From contig OY987265.1 in NCBI GenBank assembly GCA_963920665.1, forward strand, positions 13,769,001 to 13,833,000: a stretch of 64,000 nt of DNA. Direction: 5' to 3'. Shown one piece after another: positions 1-12,743 of this stretch. Position numbers and translations under genes: made by a program. The notes below the pieces were generated by a model. That model did not search any database, was not told the DNA's origin, and was given only the letters and a program-made list of their open reading frames with translations. The stretch is from Straminergon stramineum. Its lineage: Eukaryota; Streptophyta; Bryopsida; Hypnales; Calliergonaceae. Each line of letters opens with the position of its first letter. Within the stretch, counting starts at the first letter, position 1.

Positions 1-63
1 AATCCTATGTCCACGCTTTGAACAGTGTGCAACAAGCATCTACTTATTCTCTGGTTTGTTTAG

Positions 64-3000
64 GGCTCGCTTTTGGCAACATTCTGGGGAATTGGGTGAT
101 CCTACCTTATTCAATTATCAAGTAAGCCTTTGCAGCTTTGTATCATACAGGAGTCAACGTTTACCGCGCAAGCTCTTTATTAGCGATACAGTTTAGGCGT
201 GGGAAGGATTGATCGACCCAAGTCGAGACAGAGAAGGACATCGGGAAACCCTCTTGTGTAGGTTTGAGGGTTCTAGGCTTTTTTCCCAGCTTGCGTCTGA
301 ACTTCGCCAGTGGTTGCGTGTGTAGGTGCTGGATTCCAGGATATTAAATGAGGAGCAGCAGCTTCTGGCTGCTGCGGAAAGAGATGCAGCAGGGAATGAG
401 CTTGGTCACGAGGGCAACATCTCGCCCTACTTGAGTGCTGGTGACGGAAGTGGAGACAAGAGACATCGCCGGCCTAATCCGAAGTACTTTGACTTCGAGG
501 CTGGAGATGAAGCTGGGGATGATGCCGGTGAAGGAGGACAACCAGCTCTGAGTTCAAGCAGCGGAGAACCCATGGTGACCCCCACAAAAGAAACTGCCGC
601 CATGTCGCCACGAGTGGCTTCTGGATGGGGATCCCATCGCAGTTTTGTGCGGTCTGCGAGCACTCACAGGGCTAGAACTGCAGTTACTCAGAAGCCCTTC
701 ACACGAACTGCCACCAAAGTGGCTTCGCCAGCGTCATTAGCTCCTGGTATGAGCAGTGCTCCTCATGACGACGTGTCCCTGGACAATCTATCCATCCGTG
801 AGCTTCACGAGGCATTTCGCGCAACTTACGGACGCGAAACCTCTGTGAAAGACAAGCATTGGCTGAAGCGTCAAATTTCTTCTGGGTGGTTGAGACAGCG
901 GGATGCTGCCATCAAGTCTCAAGTTCCAAGCCGACTGAAAACTAGGTTGGATCAAGGCAGTCAGGCTGAGCAGCCCCTTCCTTCAGTGAGCCCCTCTAGT
1001 GTGGGCGCCCTCGAGAGAGATGCTGCCAATGACGCCAATGCGCAGGGAGCCCATCAGGCTGATTTCCAAAAGGATTCGGCGTGGAATGGGCTGGAGGGTA
1101 AAGCCTCTCAACATGGAATGACTACTCCAGCCTCTGTGTCCACCAGTGGTAGATTTGATGTCTTTAATACTGGAAGCTTAAATAGTTCAGGTGCTGCTCG
1201 TGGTCAAATAGCCATCTACGGCGAGGTAGTCAATACTGGTGTGTCCCTTTCACCTTCTTTGCGTTGCTCTGGACTAGTAGTAGAAATATCTGCATACGTT
1301 GCTGTATTGTTCTCTCTTTTCCCTGTTAACCACAACATCGGTCATGTATCTCACACAAGATGTTACGTGATCTCCTGCAGGAGAGCCAGTTGGTGGGAAG
1401 AGGCAGCGAAAACCGAACCGGAAATATATTGAAGAGGAGGCCGAGGGAGCTGCCGGCGGTGCTGACATTAGGTCACCGTATGGGGATCCCGAAGGAAATG
1501 GCCTGGATTCCTCCGCAGCCTTCTCTTGGAGAACAGTGGAAACAGATGGTCCAGCCGATATGACGTTTGGACGACACGGCACCCTCAGAGGGTCCACTTT
1601 GCGGAATGCTTCCAGCAAGAATATGTCCGCAGCTCAGCGACCCAAACTTGTCGGTGGTATCTCGGTATGAAAGTGTTTTTTCTGTTATTTGATTTCAAAG
1701 TGACTTTAATTATGTGATTGGGAAATTTTTGTTTGGGTTCAAATGTCCCTTTTGGTAGGTCATCGACTTTATTCTATAAGATTCTCTCCTGGGCATCAGA
1801 ATCGTTCTGCTCCTCAGTGGGCAAACTGTCCATGGTTTATTTCTCCTTGCTCACGTTGCCGTAGAGATGTTTTGTGCGTTAATAGAGTCCGGGTTGATAA
1901 TATTTCTGGTAGATTAGAATGATGAATCTCATATTTTTTTGGGATGTTGTATACAGAAGCGCAAGGTCGAAGGTAGAGCAGCAAAGCTTGTGAAAATGGC
2001 TCACTCTGCCCGAGGTGCACGGCCGGACATGGAAGGGACAGTACGCAAGGTTAAATTTTGCCCACCTATCACAGATGTTATATGGTAGCCAAATTTTGGG
2101 CTGCCTCGCTGTTTCTTTCTTTTTTTTCTTTTTTCTACCGGAGAGATGTTCCCTCGAGATACAGATGTTCTCAATTGGGTAGGGATTATGAGAGCACCAA
2201 GCATTCACCAGAGTTTGTCTTGACGACAGCTCATAATTTTAGATAAACGGTGTATTATCGCTGAACGTGTCAAAGGTTTTCTGTTCAGGATGAGTTGAAT
2301 GAAGGAGCTGGGGACCGAGCGTCAGTTTTACTGCCAGTTGTGCCATTTGATCCTTCATCAATCTTGCAACCCTTGCCTCTAGATAGCAGACCCGAACATG
2401 AACAGCCCATTGCAACTGTGCCCACTGCCAATGGTGGAACACGGCGGAAACACCACAGGCCGTGGACTTTGCGGGAAGTCATGACGTTGGTCGAGGGGGT
2501 TGCACGCTGTGGTGGGGGGAAATGGGCCGATATCAAGAAGCTAGCTTTTTCCAATGTCGGGTATAGGACTGCCGTTGATTTGAAGGTTAGTCTTCTTAGT
2601 TGGCGGTCGCTGCCAGACTACCGTTCTCCCAGCAGGCCTTTTGTGTGTTCAATACTTTGGTCTTTACAGTTGCGTGTGATCGTAATCTCGATCTCTTTAT
2701 TTTTGGGAGGAATGGTACTTTTGAAGTCATCTCTAAATAGATTGGGCAACCAAAGTTAGCAACGCAGGTGTGAGATTCAACTTGAAGCAGAGAGTGTTCC
2801 CTTCCAAGAGAATTCAGAAATTCGTTTCTCAGAGTACAGTAGCAGATGAATAATCGATCGCTGTTTATGTCTTGCAGGACAAGTGGCGGAACCTTTTACG
2901 AGCCAGTCGGGCTCAGCTACACCCAGCTAAGCAGGTGAATGTTTTTTCTTAGCTCTTTTTTTCTAGACGTAACTTGAGTGTGACTATTTGCTGCAGGTAG

Positions 3001-3442
3001 TGAGATACGTTCCTGGATTTATGCCAATGCCCAACTATTTAACCTCTGAAGGTCCAAGAAATCTAAATTGGGACTTGCATTTTTTATATGCATTTTTGAG
3101 GTCATACGGGGACTTTCTTTTGTCCAATTTTTTTTTACTGACAATGCAATGTTCTTCACTGACTGTTGTACCTATAATTTGACCCATCTGAATTATATGT
3201 TCCAGAACGTGATCAATTGAATAGATCATATTAAGCCCATGAACTCGGCGGTGAAATGCGTTTGGTAACATCACGTGGTGGATTGTTTGCAGGGAGAGAG
3301 GAAAAAGCAGTTCACGGCAGCCATCCCTGCTCCAATATTAGCTCGAGTTCGTGAGTTGGCTGCACTTCAGAATCAGATCTCTCCGACGGCAGGGTCTGGT
3401 AGCAGCACAAGCCGTAGTGGCCGGACTGTACATAGAAAGTAG
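64..3442 (+). CDS. TRF-like (TRFL) single-Myb telomere-repeat-binding-type protein, 5' end outside window
   Basis: Seven exons can be read: 64-121, 326-1190, 1381-1664, 1957-2049, 2289-2585, 2878-2934 and 3293-3442 (TAG stop), about 600 residues in one open frame; earlier exons lie upstream of the window. The Myb domain spans exons 5-6 with the plant-specific ending VDLKDKWRNLLRAS, the signature of plant telomeric-repeat-binding Myb proteins, split by an intron after VDLK. After it comes AAIPAPILARVRELAALQ, the usual C-terminal block of TRFL proteins. Two short basic repeats, KRHRRPNPKYF and KRQRKPNRKYIEE, lie in exons 2 and 3, and a block around VKDKHWLKRQI precedes the second. By family knowledge the protein is nuclear and binds TTTAGGG-type double-stranded DNA; whether this one acts at telomeres or as a transcription factor cannot be told. 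The exon 2 end is uncertain: donor 1191 with acceptor 1380 or donor 1226 with acceptor 1385 both keep the frame. Confidence 0.85.
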
Positions 3443-6400
3443 GTCGTTGCAAATCTGCTTTGAGTAATTCTTTGCCTGAATTTGCGTTATTTTCAGTTAT
3501 TGCAGCAGCAGCAGAGTCATCCTTATCCCTTCTGGTAGACCGTCTCCCCTGACCCCCATGGTCATGAACTCGTAATATTCTTGACCTCCGGTTGTCTGTC
3601 CCTTTCCTTCGACTCTACGTCTCACCCCCCTTCAGACAGACAGCAACTGAGATGACCCAGAATGGTTGAGTGATGCCCTTCCTTTCAAGGTCGCTGGCAC
3701 AGATAGGGCCTGCCCTTATTACTCCAGGGTTGGCCCTTTGTAAGAATTTGTACTCAGATCAGGTTTTGGGAGGAAGTACTTATTGCCCTCTGTAATTTTG
3801 TATTTGAGTTTAGTATGAAATCCACGTCTGGGTGGTCATCAAAGTTTTGGTCGTCTTCCTGTCTGCTTGTGTGTTCCTATGAGTAGGGAAAGCTTCAATC
3901 CGGTTTAAACTTGTCATGTACTTCTGTGCTCTTTATCTTCGTTCAAAGAAGTCGGTCTTAGTTTGTTATAATCAACGATGTTGATCAGGACCATAATGAT
4001 GATGTCATATGGTGCCCCTTTTCAGTGCATGAAATTGACACCTTTAAGTGCTCGGAAGGTACGTTCCTCTCTTTCTTGGTTTTCAAAGTGACGTTCTGGT
4101 TTTCAAATATGGCAACCTTCTAAAATTTTTGCCCGTTTCTTACTGGTAGTCGAATTTCCACAAACCCTTGATTCCATTTCAAATTTTCAATCACAAACCA
4201 GTGTAGTCAACAAGATACCGTACTCTGAATTCCTGTATACACATTTATAGGAGTCTGATGATTGCTTGGCAAGTGATGTAAACAATCAGTCAATCTGAAC
4301 TGTTGTAGCTTTGATAGCACAATACTGTTTATTCGTACTTATTTAAAGTTCATGGATTGTATTGGAAATTTTGCTGGTGCAATCTTCAACTTTTTCTCAC
4401 GAAGTGTCTATTTATGGACTAGTTCTACTCGTGGAAGCAATTGCTTCCTTTTCAAAAATTGTAGCAAGTTATCTTGAAAGACAAATACCCGCCACATCTA
4501 CTATATTTTAATCCCACTTTTTGAACCTTTTTATAATTGGTATGAATTTCCAAAGTTTACGGCGTAAGGTCCCTATTTGAACTTTCATATATGGAGTAAG
4601 GTAGCAAAATTCACTCATTTGAGTGCTTGAATCAGTCAGAGGAGAATTAGAAACAATATCAAGGCATTGAAAAGTGAACCCATATATTGTAGATTTATGA
4701 AGTTTTAAAATTTTCAAGCTGTTCTTGAACATATTTAAATCAATATTTAATGTTTTAGGCAAACAATCAAATAATATTCAATGCATTCAACCCATTAATG
4801 AAAAAAGTTCTATTTTGATTGTATTACCTTGTTTTACTAGCATAACGTATTTAACCCCTAAACGTCTAGAATCATCTCCAGAATCGACAATTTGAGAAAA
4901 TCATTATAAAGTTCAATTTGGAAGCATATTTTGGAATTGATATATAGAGGAAATTTGTAGATTTTGATTTGTAGATTCCATCTACATAGTTAGATTCACC
5001 AATTCTATCATCAATCTTTTTTTGCAAATTTTAAAATAGAAATTTCAAAATTCCTTCAAAATTCAATTACAAGCAAAATATTATCATTTTTTGAGTAAAA
5101 TTTGTTGGAATGCATTTGAAACGAGGTTCTCTTCACATGGTGATTTTTTCAAATTTTTGTATTCTTAAAATCTATGAGCTCATTTTGGCAAATCCAATTT
5201 TGAACTAAAGTCAATGCAATTTGACCACTTGATATACTTGCACACTTGTAATTTAAAAAAAAATGTACTCTAGTAACACCACATCCAACCTTTAGATAAG
5301 ACAACTACGTGATATAGTATCTCTTTAAATTAAGATGACTTTCATCTAAGTAATTAGGAAGATGAAACTTGAGTTTCTATCTGTTCATCGTCCCAAAAAT
5401 GGACGTTGGAGCACTTAGGGATTGATGACATCTAACCATGAAAAAAATTGGCATTTGAACAAATTTCAAAATTAAATATTTCTAAAAACATCCTTTGACC
5501 AATTGCATCCCCCATGCATATTTGTCTAAGATTTTTGTATTGAAATGGCATGTGTGTAGATAGAGGATGCCTTTAGAAGGGGTACACTTTGGATGTACTT
5601 GGTAGCAGTAAGTGGAGATTGAGACTAGGAGAAAGGTGATGGGAATTAATTCCAAAATGATGGTTATTAAAATAAAGACCTAGAAGTTTTTGTGCATGAG
5701 TGCTTTAGTCATTACAAATATACAAAAGTCAAGATGTGGTGTATGATAGATTAGCTTGAATTCCAATTAAAAGTGGTGGAAATTGCCTACCATAGTTTTT
5801 TAGCAACTTAGGCAATTTTTTGCCTAATAATTAATTAAAGTGAAAAAAATATTTCGGCAATCCAAAAAATAATATATTAAAATTAGAAAATACAATGAAA
5901 ATAGTTTAGACATCTATCCAAATTGTTCTTTCAATTTTTGGATGGTTGTTGCTACTTTCATCTAAGGTGGTTGCATTGATCTAAACCTTTGTCTTGACCT
6001 CCAAACTCTAAACTCTCTACCTTGTGTGTCAAGGGTTGTTGTGTGTGAAAAAAATGTTTTGTTTGTGACATTGTATTGTAGAATGGTCAAAATGGTGAGG
6101 CAAAAAACTTTGCAATGTATATTTACAATTATTGACAAAGAACTAAAGAAGAGATGCAAGATTGTATAAAGCAAGTTGAATTTCTATGAATTAGGCAATC
6201 TTTAATTTTATATCTATCTTTTTGGATCAAACTAGTTTAGTAATTTCACAAAAATTTAGGCACCCTTTTTATTTATTTATTTTCTAACCAAGTTGCTAGG
6301 AATCTAGGGTTTTATGTGAAAACCATAAAAGGGAAATAAGGGCAATGGTATTTTTAATTTTAGAAATAAAAACAAAGTTGAAAAACTACAAATTTTATGT

Positions 6401-6702
6401 AGATAAAAGAATAAGAAGTCAATTGAAAGCAAACACTTGAATAGGATTGAAAGATCCTAATATTGCGTGGATGATCTCCCCCCAAGATGTAATATAGATA
6501 TAGAGCTTAATTATTTTGGACCAACTAGAATTTGACATTTGAATGTTTTAAGCGGATTTCTAGAGCTTCATAAAAGAATTTTGAAAGTAAGAAAATCTCA
6601 ATATTATTAAACCATCCAAATGGATATCTTTAGTGAATAATGTAATTTAAAAAAATACATCTAAAACTAACCTTTCCTAAATGCAAATCTTTGTTTTTGA
6701 TA
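3443..6702. other. AT-rich spacer after the TRFL gene, no gene seen
   Basis: The first few hundred bases (to about 4000) are of mixed composition and probably include the 3' untranslated region of the TRFL gene; no clear polyadenylation site could be chosen. From about 4050 the sequence is AT-rich, full of short A and T runs, with only short random open frames. No transposase, RNA gene or terminal repeat was recognised. Confidence 0.5.
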
Positions 6703-6710
6703 GCAACTGA

Positions 6711-6889
6711 ACATGGAAAATATCTAGAATGGTGAGCAATAGAAGGACAACATGTATGAAGGTGGAGAATTGATAACATAAAAATGATATGCTTTACGAG
6801 GGGATATTTTACATGCAAAATATCTAAAATCATGAACAATACAAGGACAACACTAATGTGGATGGAACTAATAATATGGAAGTGACATG
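6711..6889. repeat. Two-copy ~100-bp imperfect tandem duplication
   Basis: Copy one starts at 6711 (acatggaaaatatctagaat) and copy two at 6811 (acatgcaaaatatctaaaat). They stay alignable for about 80 bases (..gaacaatacaaggacaac..). The second copy abuts the transposon end at 6890. Confidence 0.6.
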
Positions 6890-6985
6890 CAGGGTTGCTA
6901 GCATGCGAGCTTGTGAGCGGTAAGAAAAAAGGGTAAAAAACCAGTGAGGTACCCATGACTGTGGATATACCTATGACCATGAATG
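6890..6985 (-). repeat. Terminal inverted repeat and subterminal motifs of large element 2
   Basis: The end reads CAGGGTTGCTAGCATGCGAG, matching the left end of element 1 (15418, GAGTGTTGCTAGCATGTGAG) and the reverse complement of its right end (62466, AAGGAATGCTAGCACGTGAG). Just inside, at 6951-6982, are two copies of the subterminal motif CCCATGACTGTGG / CCTATGACCATG that also occur inside both ends of element 1. The nearest gene is the last exon of the ParB-methyltransferase gene, as at the right end of element 1, so this is the methyltransferase-side end in reverse orientation. No opposite end is in the window. Confidence 0.75.
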
Positions 6986-7602
6986 CACAAAATATTGATT
7001 TCCCAAATAGTTAATTCATTGTTTTTGCAATTTTAATATGAATTGTGAATTTAAAAAAAACATACTTTGACATTTGCATTTGGATTAAGGGTTAGGGTAT
7101 TTTTTATATGCACTATTTATCACTTGCTAATAGCGTTTTAGTTTTGGTAAGGGTCTTTGTTTAGGGTTACAATTCTATTTGCTCATTCTAATTTTTTCCA
7201 CCCCATTGATTATTCTAATTTACTTGCCAAACTCTATTTTGTTAATGAGGACTATGATTTTGTAATGTTTTTTTCACACTATATTTTTTTTTATCATGAC
7301 TCTTGGGTTATTGTCATGTTCAGAATTTTTCACACACCATATCTTTCCAAAAAGATTATTGTTGTTGTAATATTTTTTTTCACTCCCTATGTTTTTTCTT
7401 CAAGACTATGGTGTTGTAATGTTTTTATCACACCCTTAATTGCAACAAGCATTAGTATGGGATTGTGAATCAAATGAAGCAATGTAAAAATGTAAAGGAG
7501 AATAAATGACGCCCCACACGTAGCCATAAAACTCACAAATCCAATAATAGTGAAAATGAAAACATAGTAGTTTGATTCATGAGATATGTCAATCTCATGA
7601 AT
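6986..7602. other. Subterminal AT-rich spacer of element 2
   Basis: T-rich low-complexity sequence with three degenerate repeats of roughly 80-100 bases around 7260-7440 (TTGTAATGTTTTTTTCACAC, TTGTAATATTTTTTTTCACT, TTGTAATGTTTTTATCACAC). Open frames here are by-products of the T-rich composition. No gene is supported. Confidence 0.5.
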
Positions 7603-10600
7603 CTAAGTCACAGTTGACTCTGTTGCAGAGTCCTCATTGGTAGATGAATCTGAAGTGTCTCTTCCTTCGGATGTTGATCCATCTATAAACTCTAAAACAT
7701 TTAGAGCATATGTATCTCTACGACGTTTTGGTTTAGAACAACCAAAATCCGCAAAGGCTGATGCCATCTGCTCTGCATAAACTGGAAGATCAAAAGATCT
7801 CTCCGGATTGAAGAGAGGGCTTCGTTTCATCATTGCATGTGATGACATCAATCCTCGATGGCTACAAACACATATGACACAATGTTAAATTCTTGCAACA
7901 TAAATATTCCATGCAAACAAAGAATTATAAAAAATACAAACTTACTTACTGAATGTTCCCTTCCGTGGAAATTTCCGAGGTATTATAGGCATTTCATCCA
8001 AATCTTGTGATGCTTGAACTACCGGTGGTTTAGGTAGTCCCTTCTCCACGCCTGAAGTAGGCTTCTGCATGGGTTTTAAGAGGGCATCAAAAATGTCTTG
8101 GTTCTCCTCCAAAGCCACTATGTGGTGTCCCGTGCCGTGACAAGCGGTAATTGATGCACCTAAAGTTGACATAAAGCAACATATTAATTGAATGATTGGT
8201 TTTGAAAATCAATTTTGAAATGGATAGTAATTAAATGGATTATTCACCTGTAGATGTGGTGCAGTCTAGAACCAAATCTCCTTCAACAGTTGTTGCTTCG
8301 ATGAGGAGTTGGAAAAAATGGGGATCTTTTTCACGAGCCCCCCACCATGGCTTTCCACCATTCATCGCCATGTCGTCTTCCTTGGTATAGTTCATCAACA
8401 TGTCATCTCGTCCAATGTCCACACCTGCACTCTTCATCAACGATGTGCATTAGAAAGAGAATTTGGATTTCCCTTTCTTGGCAAAGTCCTTAACTAGGAG
8501 GCTAATTCCAAACCTCTGCGTCTACAATCATCAAAACAAGTTACATGTTAGAAATGAATAAAACTTAATGCCAAACCAAATCGCATTGAGATCTTGAAGA
8601 ACAAAAGGATAAAATTTACCGTAGTTGTAGGGTCCAATGCCGAGGTCAAATGTAGGCGGTTTATGCCCATCCACTTTTTTTTCTTCACCATTCGGTAAGT
8701 CTCACACAATCCTGCAATATTGCTCCTTGCATCTGCATTCCATGAATAAAATAATACCATGTAGCCGTGGTCCTGCAGATGCTTGTATACAAAACGAAAT
8801 GCTGATTGAAGAGCCTCGTCTTGCTCATCTGTGTTCCAATCTGGCACCTTTGTCGGTGGAGAAGACACCTCGGCACTAGCAAATTCTCTAGGCAATCAAA
8901 GAACACAAGGTCTACTCCTGGCCTGGCATTTGGCACACCATAGTACAAACGAGGCTTCCCCACAGATAGCTACAAATACAGAGTACATTAAAAAATCAAT
9001 TACTGATGTATACAATGGGAATTTATTCCAATTCATACATGAAATTGCAATTTCAAATAAATAAAATTACCTTTTGTAAGAAATCCATGACTTCTCTATA
9101 CCAAGTCGGCGTCTGACTCTCCATGTCCTCCATGAGGTCCTCAATAGCAATGTTTAGGATTAAATCCTCAATCTTATCTAAGTCATCATCAACAAGGATG
9201 ATCATCTGTGTCCCATGAGTGATGACATCCTCTGTTAGTTGCGTAAGTGCCACCTTCCTCTTCTGCCCATTTTGAGCAGGGCCTTCCATTTGAGAACCTT
9301 GGTCCACCATCGATGATGCTGGAACAAGGGCACCACCTTCGGCCTTTTTCTTGCCTTTGGCCTTAGCCTTTTCTTCCTTCTCCTTCTCCTTGTCTGCCAA
9401 CTTGGCCAAATGCTCCACTTCCTTCTTCTCTTTTGTTTCCAAAATAACTTGGAGCTGAGCTTCTTTTTTCCTATCATTCGCTTCTCTCCTCGCAATGGCC
9501 CTCTTCTTTTGCTTTTCAGTGAGTCCTACAAACTCATCTACCTCCATGTCGATAGTACCGATGCCCTCTAAAGAGTTTCGTAACTATACCTCCGACGGAT
9601 GAGTGCAGGAGATGGGGCAATCCAAGTACCACCCTCCACCGCTTAGATGAGTTGTTGTGTAGGTGCGGAGTTGGTTTGCAGTGTACATGCAATCCGTAGA
9701 ACTACGATCCAACCAAGTGGAAAGGAATGGAGGGAGGTCCTTCCGTGCGATTGCGCCTTTTTCTTCAAGTTCATGCTTGAAGAAACTGTAGAAGAAGAAA
9801 CCAAAACATTATTGAACTAAATTTTTTTTTAAAAATGAGGCAAAAAGGGTGTTGCAATCTCTTAAACACAATGGAAATCAATGAATTTTAACATCTGTGT
9901 CATCAAATGAATGATGAAACAACGAGCTAGAAAATATGGAGACCCAAATTAGGGGGGTCCTACAGGCACCTCTACAACCTCAATCTATTCCGATTGAGGT
10001 TCTAAAGGTTCCACCAGGCCCCCCCAAATTTGGTCACTTGCCACATTCTTGATTTTGTTCATAAAGTCACCAACATTAGTTCAAAAGCAAACAATCTCAA
10101 GGCTTCTCAACATCTCTTAAATGAGAAAAAGTCAAAAGTGCTATCACTTTATCGGAAAAGAACTCTTCGAGCTACTTGTTTGGATCCTTCAAAATTCATG
10201 AAAGAATCACTTTTTTTGAAATAGTTTGCTCCTCTCAAAACAGCTAAGAAGCCCTGATCCCAGATTTTCCTCCGCCATTCTTCTATGTAATCTGATAAAT
10301 ACTCTGGCTGCTGCGGGACCTTCATATTAACCATAATGTTGTCCTGCCTCACTACATCCTCATAGTACTCCACAACAACATCTTCGATCTATAGAAAATG
10401 TATACCAATTGGCCCATTGCAATCATTATAGTCAAATGTATGAGTTGAAATAGACAAACATCCCATTGAATAGGTAATATAAAGTTATGAAGTTTCTACA
10501 ATTCAACACACATTTGCACTTACCCCTGCATACCATATACATCTGTTTAGAAATGGCCCAAGAAGAATCTTAGACACGGGCCTAGGTGGAAACCTCCTGG

Positions 10601-12743
10601 CATCACGTAAGGGCGTAGATGAGTTCCACCACTTGAGGAACTTTATCTTGTGAATGGAAGTGGTGTTGCATGTTGCAACCATTTGGAGTTTCTCCAAAGA
10701 CATCTCGGGAACCTCATTTGTGCTCCAATGTTTCTCAACCTACACAAGCAAAAGTTTATAGTTCTTTCCAATTACAACTTCCAACATAAAACATGATTTC
10801 ATTTTGGATTAAGGAACTAACTTCTTGTAGAAAGCCAGGTCCATGCGTAGGATTAGCCACCGTGAGCAATTTGATCATCTTCACATATAACTTTGCATTT
10901 TTTTCTTTTGCTCCAATTCTCATTGCATTTGCCACACCTTCGTGACTTTTCTCTTCAAATGGAGTGGCCTCATTGTACCTTTGCACAACAGCATCTGCTG
11001 CAAGGGCAATCTCTTGCTGCACAAGTCAAATGATTTATGAATGACAATACATATTCAATAATGGAAACAAAAAATACAATAAAATAAATGTCCAAAACAT
11101 GAAAAGATAATATATATCTTACCCGAAAAACAAATGAAGTGAAGACCTCAACCGGTATTGAATATCAAGTCTTTTTCACTTTTTCAGCTCCGCAACGTTT
11201 GACCTCTGATGGCCGCAACATCTTGTTGAACGTGTCCATCGGTAAAAGGCCGTATTTTTGGACCCGGTACAACGTATGGACCAAATTTGTCTTCACATGG
11301 GAGTCTTCTGTGGATCTGCAATTTATACAATGACCTTTAGAACATTTCTAGTATAACAGTTGAAATATATGTATATTACAATAAATGAACTAAAATACAA
11401 CAAGTTGGGTGAGCGAAAGTAAGATGAATACTCACTTGTTTATGTCATACATCACGTGCATGACCAACTCAATTTTTCCCTTTGTGTCCAATACTATGCA
11501 GTCTACTGCATAGTGCCAATTTGGGTCGGTGGAGTGAAGCCTCGAAATGTGGTTCATCCACGCTAGGCGGCGGTGATTTCCATCACAAACCTAGAATTTC
11601 AGGTTCTTTAAGAACTTCAGTTGAGCAATTGAATCAACCTGCTTTTCGAAGATCTCATTCTTGATCTTCGACAATGGATTCCACTCATCAATCTCTTCCA
11701 TGGAAAACTCAGAGCTCTCTCCGGCTTCATTTGTTGTAGTCACATAAAAAATTGCTGCTCCATCTCGATAGCCATTAACAAATTCCTATTCAAGATTCAC
11801 AAGATCACAAGATAGGGTTGGTCTCACCATGGGCATTGCCACAAGCCTGCATAAAGGAATTTGTAGACGAAAGAGTTGATCCGGCTTCATTCTTAGAGAG
11901 GAGATGGTAGCAATGGAGTCCACTTTTTGAAGTCTTCGGAGCTCATCCTCAAGCAACTCCTTTTCTTCTTCCTCAACCACATCGTCCTCCATGAAATCTC
12001 CTTCACCTTCAACTCCAATCTCTGGTTGCATAGTGTCATCAGTCTCGGGAGTCTCAATAATTCTTTCTTCTTGTGATAAATTGACTGGAGAAACATCCAT
12101 CTACAAAGTACAAATACAAAATGACTCAAGGTTCACGGAATTGATATGTAAGAGTGAAATCCAAAATATGATGTGAATACTAAAATCCAAAAACTTAATA
12201 TAAGAATTAGTGTCTACAAACGTAAGTGGATTGAAAAACATTTTTCTGAAGATAGGCGAATTAGACATGCCAAAATCTTTGACCCATACAAATAGAACAC
12301 ATTTCCAATCAAATAGTATCAATGTCTACACTTTCATCTAAGTTTGAGCTCAGATGAATGAGCACCACTTTGTGCCTTCTCTGACTAGCACTACATGCAC
12401 AGTCTGATGTGTCTTCAAACATTGGACTACAAATAGAAATAGAGGTTTGTAGTTCTGAGCTATACTCTGTCTTGGAACTCTCTGGAGAGAACACGGGTTG
12501 TCTACCTTTGCGTGGCTTTGGAATACTAACCCGACTGAGCTTAGAATGCTTAAGTTCATCCGTAGCACGGTCACATGCATCCATAATATCATTAAAGCTT
12601 ACCAAGTCTTCTTCTCCACCTTCCTCTGCGACGGAGTCATAGGAGACATCTAAATTCGGATTTGAAGGAGTCATGGGCTCAGAAGGTCCTACTACTTGAG
12701 TTGGAGGGACATTGGAAGTTGGAAGAATGGATGAAGAGGCCAT
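7603..12743 (-). pseudogene. ParB-like domain plus beta-class DNA methyltransferase, transposon-borne, decayed (copy 1)
   Basis: About eleven minus-strand exons can be followed by comparison with copy 2: 12743-12309, 12100-11436, 11315-11123, ~11020-10823, 10740-10520, 10388-10150, 9790-9072, 8970-8619, 8525-8248, 8159-7952, 7860-7603. Exon 2 has a ParB-type block: IPLC-LVAMPMVRPTL, then VCDGNHRRLAW, like the ParB/sulfiredoxin-fold DGxxR box. A Lys/Glu-rich coiled segment (9547-9240) follows. The methyltransferase part has the beta-class order: a motif-IV-like VDLVFFD at ~8900, helical segment, then NGGKPWWGAREKDPHFFQLL, motif I LVLDCTTSTGASITAC split by the intron at 8247-8160, and motif II IVALEENQDIF. 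Breaks: in-frame stops near 11774, 11588, 11155, 9590 and 8452, and a frameshift at ~8893 right in motif IV. All stops look like C-to-T changes. No activity is expected from this copy. Confidence 0.7.
9948..10037. repeat. Palindromic foldback element inside an intron of copy 1
   Basis: A ~90-bp inverted repeat: CCCAAATTAGGGGGGTCCT on the left and AGGCCCCCCCAAATTTGG on the right, centred on AACCTCAATCTATTCCGATT. It belongs to the AGTCGGATCCGACT-centred family (13288, 13646, 14938, 63515), with a more degraded centre. Confidence 0.7.

Noticed and set aside
7157..7468. Phe/Tyr-rich 103-codon open frame
   Set aside because: It translates T-rich low-complexity repeats and has no conserved copy in element 1.
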